DNA of 64,000 nt from Billgrantia sulfidoxydans (GCF_017868775.1 NZ_CP053381.1:3720001-3784000), one strand, 5' to 3'; counted from the stretch's first letter, positions 43,632-55,488 are shown. Translations and numbers: made by a program. Notes: generated by a model not told the origin, from the sequence alone.

Positions 43632-45295
43632 ATGAACGCACAGCAGATCTACGGCCGGCAGGGCCAGGAGTGGTGGCGCGGCGCGGTGATCTACCAGATC
43701 TACCCGCGCAGCTTCATGGACAGCAACGGCGACGGCATCGGCGACCTGCCGGGCATCATCGACAAGCTCGACTACATCGCCTCGCTGAACGTCGACGCCA
43801 TCTGGCTCTCGCCCTTCTTCACCTCGCCGATGAAGGATTTCGGCTACGACGTCGCCGACTATCGCGGCGTCGACCCCATGTTCGGCACCCTGGCGGACTT
43901 CGACCGTCTGGTGGAGGCCGCCCATGCCCGCGGGCTCAAGGTCACCATCGACCAGGTACTCTCACACACCTCCGACCAGCACCCCTGGTTCACCGAGAGT
44001 CGCGCCAGCCGCGACACCCCCAAGGCCGATTGGTACGTATGGGCCGAGGCCAGGGCCGACGGCTCGCCGCCCACCAACTGGCAGTCGGTCTTCGGCGGCA
44101 GCGCCTGGCAGTGGGATACCCGCCGCTGCCAGTATTACCTGCACAACTTCCTGGTCAGCCAGCCGGACCTCAACTTCCGCAACCCCGAGGTGGTCGAGGC
44201 GATCCTCGACGAGGTGCGCTTCTGGCTCGACCGTGGCGTCGACGGCTTCCGCCTCGACGCGATCAACTTCTGCACCCATGGCGAGCTTCGGGACAATCCG
44301 CCCCGCCACGAGGCGGTGGAGAGCTTCCTCGGCACGCGGCCGGACAACCCCTACGGCTTCCAGCAGCACCTGTACGACAAGACCCAGCCCGAGAACCTGG
44401 CCTTCCTCGAGCGGCTGCGCGCCCTGCTCGACGAGTACCCCGGCACCACCAGCGTCGGCGAGGTGGGCGACGACGACTCGCTCAACGTGATGGCGGCCTA
44501 TACCCAGGGCGGCAACCGCCTGCACATGGCCTACTCCTTCGACCTGCTCGGCGAACGTCACGACCCCGAGTTCCTGCACCGGACGATGACCGCCATGGAG
44601 GCACGCATCGGCGACGGCTGGCCGTGCTGGGCGCTGGGCAACCACGACGTGCCCCGGGTCGCCACGCGCTGGCGCGCCGAAGACGATACGGCCCGGCTGC
44701 GCCTCTACCTGGCCTTCCTGCTGACCCAGCGCGGCAGCGTCTGCCTCTACCAGGGCGAAGAGCTGGGCCTGCCCGAGGCCGAGCTGACCCTCGAGCAGCT
44801 GGCCGATCCGGCCGGCATCACCTTCTGGCCGGCCTACAAGGGTCGCGACGGTTGCCGCACGCCGCAGCCTTGGTGCGCCGACACCCGCCACGGTGACTTC
44901 TCCCGGGGCGAGCCCTGGCTGCCGGTACCCGACGAGCACCTGGGCCTGGCCATGGGCCGGCAGGACGACGACCCCGACTCGCTGCTCAACGCCTACCGCG
45001 CCTTCCTCGCCTTCCGCCGCGAGCACGTGGCGCTGGTGAAGGGCGATGTGCACTACCATCCGCTGCGCGAGGAGGTACTCTGCCTGGAACGCCGCCATCC
45101 CGGGCGGGCGCCGAGCGAACGGCTGCTGGTGGCGCTCAATTTCAGCGCCAAGCCACGCAGTCTGCCCGCACCGCGCGAGGCGAGCCCGCTCGAGGATGCC
45201 CCGGCGCTGGTCAACGGCCGCTGGCAAGCGGGCCGACTGCACCTGCCCCCCTATGGTGTCGCCATCGCCCGCTGTCCGGCCGGCGAGGAGGTCGC

Positions 45296-45308
<13 letters not shown>
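43632..45308 (+). CDS. aglA: GH13 alpha-glucosidase (oligo-1,6-glucosidase/HaG-like)
   Basis: The 558-residue intracellular protein (no signal peptide) has the GH13 TIM-barrel motifs: WWRGAVIYQIYPRSFMDSNGDG at the start, then GVDGFRLDAINF (nucleophile Asp209), TTSVGEVGDDDS (acid/base Glu277) and ALGNHDVPR (Asp339). It resembles HaG from Halomonas and hydrolyses alpha-glucosides such as maltose, or transfers glucosyl units. The calcium-loop-like DSNGDG near residue 28 is intact. ATG 43632 has AAGGA upstream. Its end overlaps malK by 13 nt. It is the first gene of the MalT-controlled unit aglA-malK. Confidence 0.93.
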
Positions 45309-46411
<1,103 letters not shown>

Positions 46412-46428
46412 CTTCCGCGGTTACCAAC

Positions 46429-46460
46429 GACGCCCCGATCTCGCCAGAGATCGGGGCGTC
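46429..46460. terminator. Strong bidirectional hairpin between malK and malG
   Basis: A perfect 14-bp GC-rich stem (46429-46442 with 46447-46460) and a GCCA loop lie 18 nt after the malK stop. TTGCT follows on the plus strand. It probably ends both convergent units. Confidence 0.75.
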
Positions 46461-46492
46461 TTGCTAGGAACGCAGCCAGTATTGGCTTGTCG

Positions 46493-47383
46493 TCAGCCCT
46501 TCACCCCGCCCGCCGTCAGTCCGCCGATGATCCAGCGCTGGCAGACCAGGAAGGCCACGGTGATGGGCAGGCCGGAGAGCACCGCCGCGGCGGCGAAGTT
46601 GCCCCAGCGCTGGTTATGATCGGCGAGGTACTGCTGGGCGCCCACCGCCAGCGTCAGCTTGTGCTCGTCGACCAGCAGCACCGAGGCCATGGGGTACTCC
46701 ATGATGCTCATGACGAAGGCGAGGATGAACACCACCATCAGGATCGGTCGCGACAGCGGCAGAAGGATGTAGCGGAACGCCTGCCAGGTGCTGGCGCCGT
46801 CGACCATGGCGGCCTCCTCCAGCGAGCCGTCGATCGATTCGAAGTAGCCCTTGATGGTCCAGATATGCAGCGCCACCGCCCCCAGCGAGGCGACGATCAG
46901 CGCGCCATGGGTGTTGATGCCGAGCCAGCCGACGAACTGCCCCAGGCGGTCGAACAGGGCGTAGAGCGCCACCAGCGACAGCACCGCCGGGAACATCTGA
47001 AAGATCAGCATGCCCTTGAGGATCGGCCCCTTGCCGGCGAAGCGCATGCGGGCAAAGGCGTAGGCGCTGGTGGTGGAGAGCAGCACGATCAGCAGCGACG
47101 ACACCAGCGCCACCTTGATCGAGTTCCACAGCCACAGCAACACCGGAAACGGCGGCTGCACCACGCTGCCGTCGGCACGCTCCCAGGGGATGCCCAGCGC
47201 CAGCGACCAGTGCTCCAGCGAGAAGTTCTCGGGAATCAGGCTGCCGCTGGCGAAGTTGCCCTCGCGAAACGAGATCGAGATCACCAGCAGCAGCGGGAAC
47301 AGGATCAGCACCAGAAAGCCGCACAGGCTGAGATGGGCCGCCAGCTTGCGCCAGCGAAGGGTACGCGGTTGAACCATGGCCAT
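46493..47383 (-). CDS. malG: Maltose ABC transporter permease MalG
   Basis: The 296-residue permease (E. coli MalG 296) has six membrane segments. The EAA loop [20 protein letters not shown] near residue 188 contacts Mal[13 protein letters not shown] near 225 is a family stretch. ATG 47383 follows AGGAG. It is the last gene of malE-malF-malG on the minus strand, 25 nt after malF. Confidence 0.95.
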   Translation of the reverse strand: MAMVQPRTLRWRKLAAHLSLCGFLVLILFPLLLVISISFREGNFASGSLIPENFSLEHWSLALGIPWERADGSVVQPPFPVLLWLWNSIKVALVSSLLIVLLSTTSAYAFARMRFAGKGPILKGMLIFQMFPAVLSLVALYALFDRLGQFVGWLGINTHGALIVASLGAVALHIWTIKGYFESIDGSLEEAAMVDGASTWQAFRYILLPLSRPILMVVFILAFVMSIMEYPMASVLLVDEHKLTLAVGAQQYLADHNQRWGNFAAAAVLSGLPITVAFLVCQRWIIGGLTAGGVKG

Positions 47384-47408
47384 GACGATTCTCCTGTGAC
47401 CTTGCGAA

Positions 47409-49022
47409 TCAGACCCTGACCTTGGCCAGGCGCAGGTTGAGCAGCGCCAGCCCTGCCACCAGCACGAAGATCAGCGTGGCGATGGCGGCGGCCAGGCCGA
47501 AGTTCTGCCCGGCGTCCTGGAAGGCGATGCGATAGGTGTAGCTCACCAGCAGGTCGGTGGTGCCCGCCGGGGTGCTGGCGCCGAGAATATCCGGGTTGCC
47601 CCCGGTAAGCAGCGCAATCAGCACGAAGTTGTTGAAGTTGAAGGCGAAGCAGGCGATCAACAGCGGCGTCAGCGGCTTGATGATCAGCGGCAGGGTGATC
47701 CGGAACAGGTTGGTGAGCGGCCCGCCGCCGTCCACCGCCGAAGCTTCGTAGAGATCCCTGGGAATCGACTGGATCAGGCCCATGCACAGCAGCAGCATGT
47801 AGGGGTAGCCGAGCCAGGTGTTGACGATGAGCAGCATGGTGCGCGCCAGCCACGGGTCGGTGAACCAGTCGGGGCGGATACCGAACAGGGCGTCGAGGAT
47901 CAGATTGATCTCGCCGAAGTGCTGGTTGAACATGCCCTTGAAGATCAGGATCGAGATAAACGCCGGTACCGCATAGGGCAGGATCAGCAGGGTGCGGTAG
48001 AGCGCCTTGCCGCGCAGCTGGTCCCACTGCAGCAGCGAGGCGAGCACGAAGCCCACCATCAACGTGAACAGCACGGTGAGCCCGGCGAAGGCGAAGGTCC
48101 AGACGAAGATCTGAACGAAGGGCCCGCGAATATCGGGGTCGAGGAAGATCCTGGCGTAGTTGTCCAGCCCCACCGCCACCGGCCAGCCCGGGGTGATGCG
48201 TTCGCCCTCGTCGGTAACGAAGAAACCCGTCTCTCTATCAGCGATCAATAGCCGGTCGTCGCGGCGATCGTACAGGCTGCCGTCGTCGCGCGCCTCGAAA
48301 CGATCCAGCATGGGGGCGAAGTGGCGCAACCCGGCCATGCGCAACTCCAGCCCCTCCGGTGTCACCAGCACCAGATTCTGCAGCGCGGCGCGACTGGCGA
48401 TCACCTCGCGCAGGGACATCGGCTCGCCGGCCGGCTCGCCTGGCGCCGGCTGGATGGAGACGTGCCGCCCCTCCCCCTGCGCCAGCGACATCGGCCCGGT
48501 GGTGAAGCGCGAAACGCCCTCAAGCGCCTCCTCGACCTCAGCCTCCCTCTCACCGGCTCCGGTCGGAGCGCCCTCGCGCTCCAGATAGAGCCGCACGCCT
48601 TCGTCGGACGAATAGAGCTGGAAGCCGAAGGTGGCGCTCTCCTCCTGGTAGGTACGCGAGAGCAACTGGGCGCGCACTCGTTCCTCGCTGAGCAGGTTGC
48701 TGGAGCTGTAGTTGCTGAAGCTGATGCCGATGGTGTAGAGCAGCGGAAAGATGACGAACAGCGCCATGCCGGCCACGGCGGGGAAGATGTAGCGGTGACT
48801 CATCAACCGGCGGCGGGTGAAGACGATCCCCAGCGCCGCGCCGAGCACCAGGAACAGCAGCGCGAAGATCGGCTGACCGTGGAGGTGGAAGGCGAGCACC
48901 AGCCACAGCAGGGCCAAGACCAGCACGGCGACCAGGCCGCGCAGCGCCCAGCGGGTATAGCGCTCGGCAGGATAGCGGGAGCGATGCCGGGGCAGCCCCC
49001 GGGAAGCATTGGTGGTGTACAT
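47409..49022 (-). CDS. malF: Maltose ABC transporter permease MalF
   Basis: The 537-residue permease has eight membrane segments with the large periplasmic P2 domain after the third (about residues 110-320), as in E. coli MalF (514 aa). [14 protein letters not shown] and [15 protein letters not shown] are in P2. The EAA loop is [21 protein letters not shown] near 430. The frame is open much further upstream, but ATG 49022 is placed by the MalF N-terminus. It lies between malE and malG. Confidence 0.95.
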   Translation of the reverse strand: MYTTNASRGLPRHRSRYPAERYTRWALRGLVAVLVLALLWLVLAFHLHGQPIFALLFLVLGAALGIVFTRRRLMSHRYIFPAVAGMALFVIFPLLYTIGISFSNYSSSNLLSEERVRAQLLSRTYQEESATFGFQLYSSDEGVRLYLEREGAPTGAGEREAEVEEALEGVSRFTTGPMSLAQGEGRHVSIQPAPGEPAGEPMSLREVIASRAALQNLVLVTPEGLELRMAGLRHFAPMLDRFEARDDGSLYDRRDDRLLIADRETGFFVTDEGERITPGWPVAVGLDNYARIFLDPDIRGPFVQIFVWTFAFAGLTVLFTLMVGFVLASLLQWDQLRGKALYRTLLILPYAVPAFISILIFKGMFNQHFGEINLILDALFGIRPDWFTDPWLARTMLLIVNTWLGYPYMLLLCMGLIQSIPRDLYEASAVDGGGPLTNLFRITLPLIIKPLTPLLIACFAFNFNNFVLIALLTGGNPDILGASTPAGTTDLLVSYTYRIAFQDAGQNFGLAAAIATLIFVLVAGLALLNLRLAKVRV

Positions 49023-49083
49023 GGGTAGCGTCCTGCGCCCAGCCGCCGGCATCGGCCGTGGCTGGGCTTCGAGCGAGGTGGGC

Positions 49084-50271
49084 TTACTGGCGCATGCGGC
49101 GGGCCGCGGCATCCAGCGCTTCGCGGGGCGACTGGCGGCCGCTTCCGATGTTCTGCAAGGCCGGCTCCATGGCGGCCCAGAAGGCGCCCATCTCGGGTAT
49201 GTTGGGCATCGGCATGCCGAGCTCGGCGTTCTCCAGGGTGGCGGCGATATTGGGGTCGCGCTCCAGCTCCTGCTGGTAGGCGGTGTGGGCCACCGCCCCC
49301 AGGGTGCCGTCGCCGTTGAAGGTGCGCATGCCCTCCTCACTGAGCAGGTAGTTCTCGAGGAACTCGACGGCCAGGAAGTCGTTGGGCGAGGCGGTGTTGA
49401 TCATCGCCGCCATCACGCCGAACATCGGCTTGGCGCGCTCCTCGCCCACCCGGGGCAGCAGTGCCACGCCGTAGTCGATGCCGCTCTGCTCCAGGTTGCT
49501 CCAGGCCCAGGGGCCGCTGATCATGGCGGCCACTTCGCCTCGGTTGAAGCGCGTGTCCATGATGCTGTAGTCGGTGCCGCGCGGCAGCACGTCGCTCTCG
49601 ATCAGCTCGGCCAGCAGCTCGGCCCCTTGGATGGCACCGGCGTTGTTGACGCCGATGTCCGCGATATCGAAGCCCGCCTCGGTCTGGCGGAAGGGGTAGC
49701 CACCGTTGGCGGCGAGCAGCGTCCAACCGTAGTAGGGCTCGCCGTAGTCGAACAGGATCGCTTTCTTGCCCTGCTCGGCGAGCTCGGCGTCGAGTGCCGC
49801 CAGCTCGTCGAAGCTCTCCGGCGGCGTCTCCACCAGCGCCTTGTTGTAGATCAGCCCCAGCGCCTCCACCGAGATGGGGTAGCCGTAGTGCTCGCCGTTC
49901 CACAGGGTGGCGTCCCAGGTGAAATCGAAGTAGCGCTTGCGGAAATCCGTGGAGGGCGAGACGGGGGCCAGCAGCCCGCTCTGGGCCCACTCGCCGATGC
50001 GGTCGTGGGCCCAGATCACGATGTCAGGCCCCTGGCCGCTGCCGGCGGCCTGCTGGAAGCGGTCGGTGAGGTTGTCGGGATTGACGATGTCGACGGCAAT
50101 GCCGGTGTCGTCGGTGAACCGGCTCGCCACCTCACGGATGCCATCGTAGCCCTTGTTGTCGCCCATCCAGATCGTCAACCGATCAGCGTCGAAGGCGTAG
50201 GCGGAAAAGGCCAGGCCGCTGCCGAGCGCGGCCAGCAAGGTAACGCTCACAGCGTGGCGTGTCCAAGGCAT
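49084..50271 (-). CDS. malE: Maltose/maltodextrin-binding periplasmic protein MalE
   Basis: The 395-residue protein has a signal peptide (TRHAVSVTLLAALGSGLAFS, cleaved before FDADRL). LTIWMGDNKGYDGIREVASRF and PDIVIWAHDRIGEWAQSGLL are the start of the maltose-binding fold. WNGEHYGYPISVEALGLIYNKAL and AMISGPWAWSNLEQSGIDYGVALLP (cited in part) also match MalE (E. coli 396 aa). It delivers maltodextrins to MalFGK. ATG 50271 has GGAGA upstream. MalT-box-like repeats lie 90-160 nt upstream. Confidence 0.95.
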   Translation of the reverse strand: MPWTRHAVSVTLLAALGSGLAFSAYAFDADRLTIWMGDNKGYDGIREVASRFTDDTGIAVDIVNPDNLTDRFQQAAGSGQGPDIVIWAHDRIGEWAQSGLLAPVSPSTDFRKRYFDFTWDATLWNGEHYGYPISVEALGLIYNKALVETPPESFDELAALDAELAEQGKKAILFDYGEPYYGWTLLAANGGYPFRQTEAGFDIADIGVNNAGAIQGAELLAELIESDVLPRGTDYSIMDTRFNRGEVAAMISGPWAWSNLEQSGIDYGVALLPRVGEERAKPMFGVMAAMINTASPNDFLAVEFLENYLLSEEGMRTFNGDGTLGAVAHTAYQQELERDPNIAATLENAELGMPMPNIPEMGAFWAAMEPALQNIGSGRQSPREALDAAARRMRQ

Positions 50272-50363
50272 GGGAGAATCTCCGGGTTGTTGTTATCGAT
50301 GCCGCGGCCGTCGCGGCGCGGCGAAGCGAACCCGTCCAGCCTCGCCAATCGCGGCGCAGGCGT

Positions 50364-50429
50364 CCTCCTCCCCGGGGGGCGTAGCGATGGCGTATGGGTG
50401 GGGCGTAGGAAAATCGGCAGGCGTAGGAG
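50364..50429. promoter_or_regulatory. MalT-box-like cluster upstream of malE
   Basis: 50364-50373 read on the minus strand is GGGGAGGAGG, a perfect MalT box. On the plus strand GGGGCGTAGC (50376), GGGGCGTAGGA (50400-50410) and GGCGTAGGAG (50420-50429) repeat the same decamer family as the aglA upstream region. Confidence 0.6.
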
Positions 50430-50495
50430 TCGGCGGCATGCGAGGCACGCCGCCGATGGTTTCAGGCAGAACCGAAGGCTCTCATGCGAAGGCCC

Positions 50496-51020
50496 TCATT
50501 CGGCCTCATCGTCACCGTGCCGGGCCAACCAGTCACGCAGGAAGGCGATCTCGGCCTCCTGGGTTTCGATCACCTCTCGTGCCAGGTCGCGGATGGCCTC
50601 GTCCTCGCCGTGCTCCAGCGCCACACGGGCCATGTCGATGGCGCTCTGGTGATGGGCGACCATGCCGCGGGCGAAGTCGAGATCGGCATCGCCGCTGAAC
50701 TCGGCCAGCACGTCGCGATGCATGCGCTCGGCGATCTCGCGATAGGCCTGTACGGCCGGGTTGTCGGCATGCACGTCGACATCGGGCTCGGTGACCGCCT
50801 CACCCGGGTCCTCGCCGTCGTCGACCGCCGCCTCGCCGTCATCCGCCTCGCCCTGGCCCTGCTCCTGCTGCGCCCCGTTCTGCTCGGCCTCGACCTGCTC
50901 GATGCGCTCTTGCGCCTGGGCTTCCTCTTCGGCGGCCGCAGCACCGCCCGCCAGCCAGGCGCCGCCGACCAGGAGGAGGGACAGCGCCGAGAGATGACGG
51001 GCTATCGGGGTGTATGACAT
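50496..51020 (-). CDS. DUF305-family exported protein
   Basis: The 174-residue protein has a signal peptide ([18 protein letters not shown], cleavage near AAAAEE). A 75-residue acidic Glu/Gln/Asp-rich stretch follows, then a DUF305 four-helix domain with [21 protein letters not shown] near residue 125, the His pair of this ferritin-like family. DUF305 proteins often occur with copper or heavy-metal handling genes, but none are adjacent. ATG 51020 follows GGAGAGAG. It is divergent from the nfeD gene. Confidence 0.88.
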   Translation of the reverse strand: MSYTPIARHLSALSLLLVGGAWLAGGAAAAEEEAQAQERIEQVEAEQNGAQQEQGQGEADDGEAAVDDGEDPGEAVTEPDVDVHADNPAVQAYREIAERMHRDVLAEFSGDADLDFARGMVAHHQSAIDMARVALEHGEDEAIRDLAREVIETQEAEIAFLRDWLARHGDDEAE

Positions 51021-51115
51021 GGCTCTCTCCTTTACCATGGAATTACGATGTAAACTGGTGTCGCGCAGGCCATCGCGCCTGTCAGCCAGGGAAACCCTTC
51101 ACCAGCGAGACTACC

Positions 51116-51568
51116 ATGGACTGGAACCCCGCCCTCATCTGGTTGGCCATCGCCCTGTTGCTGGGGCTGGCGGAACTCTCCTCCGGGGGGTTGGTGCTGC
51201 TGTCGCTGGGTGTTGCCGCCGCCCTGACCTCGGCCCTTGCCGCCCTGGGGTTCACGCTGCCCTGGCAGCTGCTGGCCATGGGCGTGTTCTCGGGCATCCT
51301 GATTCCACTCGCCATCAAGGTGATCCGCCCCTGGTTCTCACCCAGCGGAGTGTCCTATGGCACCACCGGTACCGGCGTGGAGCAGGGGCGCACCTATACC
51401 ACGCTGAAGCGTGACTTCGATGGCGCTTGCGGGATCAAGATCAACGGCGACTTCTACCGCCTGCGTGTGGCCGAGACCGGCGAGACCGAACTTGCCGAAG
51501 GCACGCTCGTGGTCTTCCAGCAGTTCGACGGCACCACCGCCATCGTCAGCCACGTCCAGCCGCACTGA
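51116..51568 (+). CDS. NfeD-family membrane protein
   Basis: The 150-residue protein has two to three N-terminal membrane helices (ALIWLAIALLLGLAELSSGG; LLAMGVFSGILIPLAIKV) and a C-terminal OB-fold-like NfeD domain (about 85-150: CGIKINGDFYRLRVAETGET). NfeD proteins pair with SPFH/stomatin proteins in the membrane. The next gene is exactly that, 65 nt downstream. ATG 51116 is placed by homology; the frame opens at 51014. Confidence 0.88.
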   Translation: MDWNPALIWLAIALLLGLAELSSGGLVLLSLGVAAALTSALAALGFTLPWQLLAMGVFSGILIPLAIKVIRPWFSPSGVSYGTTGTGVEQGRTYTTLKRDFDGACGIKINGDFYRLRVAETGETELAEGTLVVFQQFDGTTAIVSHVQPH

Positions 51569-51633
51569 ACAACGAGCAAGACACCCGCGCCGAAGGATGG
51601 CGCCTCTCCTACCCACGCATCGAATGAGGGAAC

Positions 51634-52686
51634 ATGACCATGGATCTACCCATCAACCCGGGGCTACTGCTGGCGCTCATCGTCGTCGTGATCGGCATCC
51701 TGATCGTCGCCAAGGGGCTGGTGATCGTACGCCAGTCGGAGGTCATGGTGATCGAGCGCCTGGGCTCGTTCCACCGCCTGCTGGAGAGCGGCATCAACAT
51801 CATCATTCCGTTCATCGAGCAGCCCCGCGCCATCACCATGATCCGCTACCAGAAGCGCGGCGAGGAGTTCTTCCCGGTGACTACCAGCGAGGTGCGCATC
51901 GACCGCCGCGAGACGGTCATGGACTTCCCCGGCCAGCCGGTGGTGACCACCGACAACGTCACCGTGCGCATCAACGGCGCGCTCTACTTCCAGATCATCG
52001 ACCCGCGCCGCTCCGTCTACGAGGTGGAGAACATGAGCCAGGCGGTGGAGGTACTGGCCAAGACCACGCTGCGTTCAGTGGTGGGCAAGATGGAGCTCGA
52101 CAAGCTGTTCGAGTCGCGCGCCGAGGTCAACAACGAGATCCAGGCCGCCATGGAGGAGCCCGCCTCCAAGTGGGGGGTGAAGATCTCGCGGGTCGAGGTG
52201 CAGGACATCGCCATGCCCGAGGAGGTCGAGGAAGCCATGCGCCTGCAGATGGCCGCCGAGCGCAAGCGTCGCGCCACCGTGACCGAGGCCGAGGGCGAAA
52301 AGGCCGCCGCCATCGCCAAGGCCCAGGGCCAGCGCGAATCGGCGATCCTCAACGCCCAGGGTGACAAGGAATCGGCCATCCTGCGCGCCCAGGGCGAGCA
52401 GGAGTCGATCAAGCTGGTCCTCAACGCCATCGGCGACAGCGACGAGCACAAGCGCACCGTGGTGGGCTACCTGCTCGGCCAGAGCTACATCAAGGCGCTG
52501 CCGACCATGGCTCAGGACGGCGAGCGGGTGTTCGTGCCCTACGAATCCTCCGCCCTGCTCGGCTCCATGGGCATGTTCCGCGAGATGGCCGGCTCGCCGG
52601 AAGACAGCGTGGCGCAGCACCTGCGCGGCGGCGACCGCCAGAGCGGCTTTCGCAGCGGCATCGTCGGCGGAGCGGCCAGCAGCTAA
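51634..52686 (+). CDS. SPFH/Band 7 (stomatin/paraslipin-like) protein
   Basis: The 350-residue protein has an N-terminal membrane anchor (LLLALIVVVIGILIVAKGL), the Band 7 domain (about 25-250: VIERLGSFHRLLESGINIIIPF; TTDNVTVRINGALYFQIID; VGKMELDKLFESR) and a coiled coil rich in Glu and Ala (about 215-290). It would form oligomeric rings that organise membrane microdomains. The upstream NfeD gene supports the classical pair. ATG 51634 follows GAGGG. Confidence 0.92.
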   Translation: MTMDLPINPGLLLALIVVVIGILIVAKGLVIVRQSEVMVIERLGSFHRLLESGINIIIPFIEQPRAITMIRYQKRGEEFFPVTTSEVRIDRRETVMDFPGQPVVTTDNVTVRINGALYFQIIDPRRSVYEVENMSQAVEVLAKTTLRSVVGKMELDKLFESRAEVNNEIQAAMEEPASKWGVKISRVEVQDIAMPEEVEEAMRLQMAAERKRRATVTEAEGEKAAAIAKAQGQRESAILNAQGDKESAILRAQGEQESIKLVLNAIGDSDEHKRTVVGYLLGQSYIKALPTMAQDGERVFVPYESSALLGSMGMFREMAGSPEDSVAQHLRGGDRQSGFRSGIVGGAASS

Positions 52687-53819
52687 GCGCCGCACCCAAA
52701 CCTTGCCAGCTGCATTTCCTGCAGCCGGCTGAGGGTGCGCCGGAAGGCAAACGACAGGTAGCCATGGGGGTAAAGCTCCTCCATGGCGACCTCGGCTTCG
52801 ATATGGAGCGGCACGCGGCGGTCGTAGCACTCGTCGACCAGGGCGATGAAGCGGCGCACCCCATCGTCGCGCCGCGACAGCGGCGGCAGCTCGCGCTCCC
52901 CGGCCTCGATGCGCTCGGCGCCATCCTCGGTGCCGCGGGCGATGCGTCCCGCCGAAGCGGCATCGCTCAGGCGCGGCACTTCGCTGAGCAGAACATGATC
53001 GAATTCGTCGGCCAGCGCGATGAAGTCGAGCGCCGCCAGCGGTTGCTCGCACAGCTCGGCGTAGCGACACCACACCACCCGCCCGCTGCGCCGCTCCACC
53101 GCGATGCGTCGATGTCCCAGCTCGATGGGCTCGTGGCGCGTCGTCTGCCCCTCGCTCAGGCGCTCGAAAACGGCCCCCAGTTTGCTCGGCTCCCCGGGCT
53201 CGGCCACCCAATAGCGCCGCCACGCCTGGCCGGGGTGCAGGCGATGGTCGTAGCCGCCGTCCAGCTCCACCACTTCCATATGATGCTCGATGGCCGCGAT
53301 GGCAGGCAGGAAACGCTCGCGGTTGAAGCCGTCGGCATAGAGTTGGCTCGGCGCCTGATTGGAGGTACATACCAGCACCACACCGTGCTCGAACAGCGCC
53401 TGCAGCAGGCGGCCGAGCAGCATGGCATCGGCGATGTCGCTGACGAACAGCTCGTCGAGGCAGAGCACGCGCACCTCGGACGCCAGCTCACGGGCCAGCG
53501 CCGCCAGCGGATCGACGGTGCCGCCCAGCTGGAACTGGCGCTGGTGCACCCAGCGCATGAAGTGGTGGAAGTGCAGGCGTCGGGCAGGCACGCCGAGATG
53601 ACGATGGAAGCCATCCATCAGCCAGGTCTTGCCGCGGCCCACCGGCCCCCACAGATAGACGCCTGGCACGGCCCCGCGCCCTTTCGTGGCCCCCGCGTCG
53701 TGCAGCGCCTGGAAGCACACCTCGAGCCGCGCGGCAGCGGCCCGCTGAGCCTCGTCCGGGGCGAAGCCGTGACGCTCCACCGCCTCGCGGTAGAGCCCAA
53801 GGGGCGAAGCTGCCGTCAT
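52683..53819 (-). CDS. zapE: AFG1/ZapE-family ATPase
   Basis: The 378-residue protein has the P-loop GVYLWGPVGRGKTWLMDGF near residue 70 and FHHFMRWVHQRQ. Walker B is VLCLDELFVSDIADAMLLGRLL, and sensor sequence VLVCTSNQAPSQLYADGFNRERFLPAI is near 215 (cited in part). This is the AFG1-like/ZapE family, membrane-associated ATPases; ZapE binds FtsZ at the division ring under stress. ATG 53819 overlaps the TGA of the upstream GNAT gene (ATGA). Confidence 0.9.
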   Translation of the reverse strand: MTAASPLGLYREAVERHGFAPDEAQRAAAARLEVCFQALHDAGATKGRGAVPGVYLWGPVGRGKTWLMDGFHRHLGVPARRLHFHHFMRWVHQRQFQLGGTVDPLAALARELASEVRVLCLDELFVSDIADAMLLGRLLQALFEHGVVLVCTSNQAPSQLYADGFNRERFLPAIAAIEHHMEVVELDGGYDHRLHPGQAWRRYWVAEPGEPSKLGAVFERLSEGQTTRHEPIELGHRRIAVERRSGRVVWCRYAELCEQPLAALDFIALADEFDHVLLSEVPRLSDAASAGRIARGTEDGAERIEAGERELPPLSRRDDGVRRFIALVDECYDRRVPLHIEAEVAMEELYPHGYLSFAFRRTLSRLQEMQLARFGCGA

Positions 53820-54292
53820 GCCTCGAGCTGGCGCCGCATGATGGTGACGTCTTCGCCGCGGTAGCTCAGCTCCTCGTGGTCGCGCCAGCCGAGCCGGCGG
53901 TAGAGCGCCTGCTGGTCGGGGGTGAACAGGTAGAAATAATCGACGCCACAGGCGACGGCCTCCTCCTCGACCCGCCGGATCAGCGTCGAGGCGATGCCCT
54001 GCCCGCGCCACTCCGGCAGCACGAACACCGAGGCCAGCCAGGGGGTGAGGTCGGGGCGGGTGTCCATGTCCTCGGCCATCAGCGCCGCCGTGCCCACCGG
54101 CTGGTCGCCCGCCATGGCCACGAACACCGAAGGCACGCCGCCGTCACCGCACTCGCGGCGAAAGGCGTCGCGCCAGGTATCGGCCGTGAAGTCGGGGTTG
54201 AGGTGGCCCCATTCGGCATGGGTCCAGCTCGCCACCGTGGCGACATGGGGGGAATCGGGGCTCAGGCGTACGAGGGTGATCGGGTGCTGCAT
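53816..54292 (-). CDS. GNAT-family N-acetyltransferase
   Basis: The 158-residue protein has the GNAT fold: VFVAMAGDQPVGTAALMAEDM, then the acetyl-CoA loop PEWRGQGIASTLIRRVEEEA (R/Q-x-x-G-x-A, about residues 93-112) and a C-terminal LYRRLGWRDHEEL. The acceptor is unknown. It is translationally coupled to the zapE gene, but no functional link is known. It is divergent from the SDR gene. Confidence 0.88.
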   Translation of the reverse strand: MQHPITLVRLSPDSPHVATVASWTHAEWGHLNPDFTADTWRDAFRRECGDGGVPSVFVAMAGDQPVGTAALMAEDMDTRPDLTPWLASVFVLPEWRGQGIASTLIRRVEEEAVACGVDYFYLFTPDQQALYRRLGWRDHEELSYRGEDVTIMRRQLEA

Positions 54293-54422
54293 GTCGCATT
54301 CCTTTTGCTTGGAGTGGGCGGCCGGCGCTTCGCTTTGGTTGTTCTCGCAGAGTTTCTATGCTGAGACAACACCGACCGAAGAACGCCATGGCGCACTCGA
54401 GGTGCGCGGCAAGGAGAGCATG

Positions 54423-55445
54423 ATGGCATTAGCGCTGAAACGACTCGAAGATCAGATCCTCGTCATCACCGGCGCCACCAGTGGCATCGGCTTGGCCACG
54501 GCACGCCGGGCCGCCGACCGCGGTGCCCGCCTGGTCGTCGCTGCCCGTGACGGGAGCGCCCTGACCGCGCTGGTGGACGAACTGCGCCAGCGTGGCGCCG
54601 ATGCGACCTATGCGGAGGTCGACGTCGGCGACCCCGATCAGGTCCGCGCGCTCGCGTCGACCGCCATCCAGCGGTTCGGCGGTTTCGATACCTGGATCAA
54701 CAACGCCGGCGTCTCGCTGTTCGGCTACCTGACCGACCAGCCGCTCGACGATCAGCGGCGGCTGTTCGAGACCGACTTCTGGGGCGTCGTCCACGGCTCG
54801 CTGGAGGCGGCCCGCCACTTCGGGCTGCGCACCGATACTCATGGCGGGGCGATCATCAACCTCGGCTCGGTGGTCTCGGATCGGGCCATTCCGCTGCAGG
54901 GCATGTACTCGGCCTCCAAGCATGCGGTCAAGGGCTTCACCGATGCGCTGCGCATGGAGCTGGAGGAGTTGGGGGCGCCGGTTTCGGTCACGCTGGTGAA
55001 ACCGGGCAGCATCGCCACGCCCTTTCCCCACCACGCGGGCAACCGCATGGACGTCGAGCCGACCCTGCCACCGCCCCTCTACGAGCCGAATGTGGTAGCC
55101 GAAGCCATCCTGCACTGCGCCGAACATCCGCGGCGCGACATTCGCGTCGGCGGCGCCAGCAAGGGCATTGCCATGCTTGGACAGCTGGCACCGCGCTTGG
55201 CCGATCGCATCATGCGGCGCAGCATGATCCCGCGGCAGCAATCGGACCAGCCGCCACAGGGGATTGGCGGGCTGCACCGGCCCGCCCCGGGCGTCTGGCA
55301 GCGGGCCGAGTTCGAGCACCCGGTCGCCCGCCGGAGCCGCTACACCCAGGCGGCGATGCACCCGGCGCTGACCGCCACGGCCATCGTCGGCGCCGTGCTC
55401 GGTGTCGCCGCCCTCACCGGCACGGCACGGCGACAACGCCACTGA
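54423..55445 (+). CDS. SDR-family oxidoreductase with C-terminal membrane tail
   Basis: The 340-residue protein has the classical SDR cofactor motif ITGATSGIGLATARRAA (TGxxxGIG), the INNAGVS motif near residue 95, catalytic Ser in INLGSVVSDR, and MYSASKHAVKGF (Y-x-x-x-K) near 165. The C-terminal extension after 250 is basic and ends in a membrane-type segment (ALTATAIVGAVLGVAAL), so it is probably membrane-associated. ATG 54423 is the second of a double ATG behind AAGGAG; 54420 is the alternative. The substrate is unknown. Confidence 0.9.
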   Translation: MALALKRLEDQILVITGATSGIGLATARRAADRGARLVVAARDGSALTALVDELRQRGADATYAEVDVGDPDQVRALASTAIQRFGGFDTWINNAGVSLFGYLTDQPLDDQRRLFETDFWGVVHGSLEAARHFGLRTDTHGGAIINLGSVVSDRAIPLQGMYSASKHAVKGFTDALRMELEELGAPVSVTLVKPGSIATPFPHHAGNRMDVEPTLPPPLYEPNVVAEAILHCAEHPRRDIRVGGASKGIAMLGQLAPRLADRIMRRSMIPRQQSDQPPQGIGGLHRPAPGVWQRAEFEHPVARRSRYTQAAMHPALTATAIVGAVLGVAALTGTARRQRH

Positions 55446-55488
55446 CTCGCCACTGACTCGCCGCTACTCCCGGAGCTTGACGCTCGGT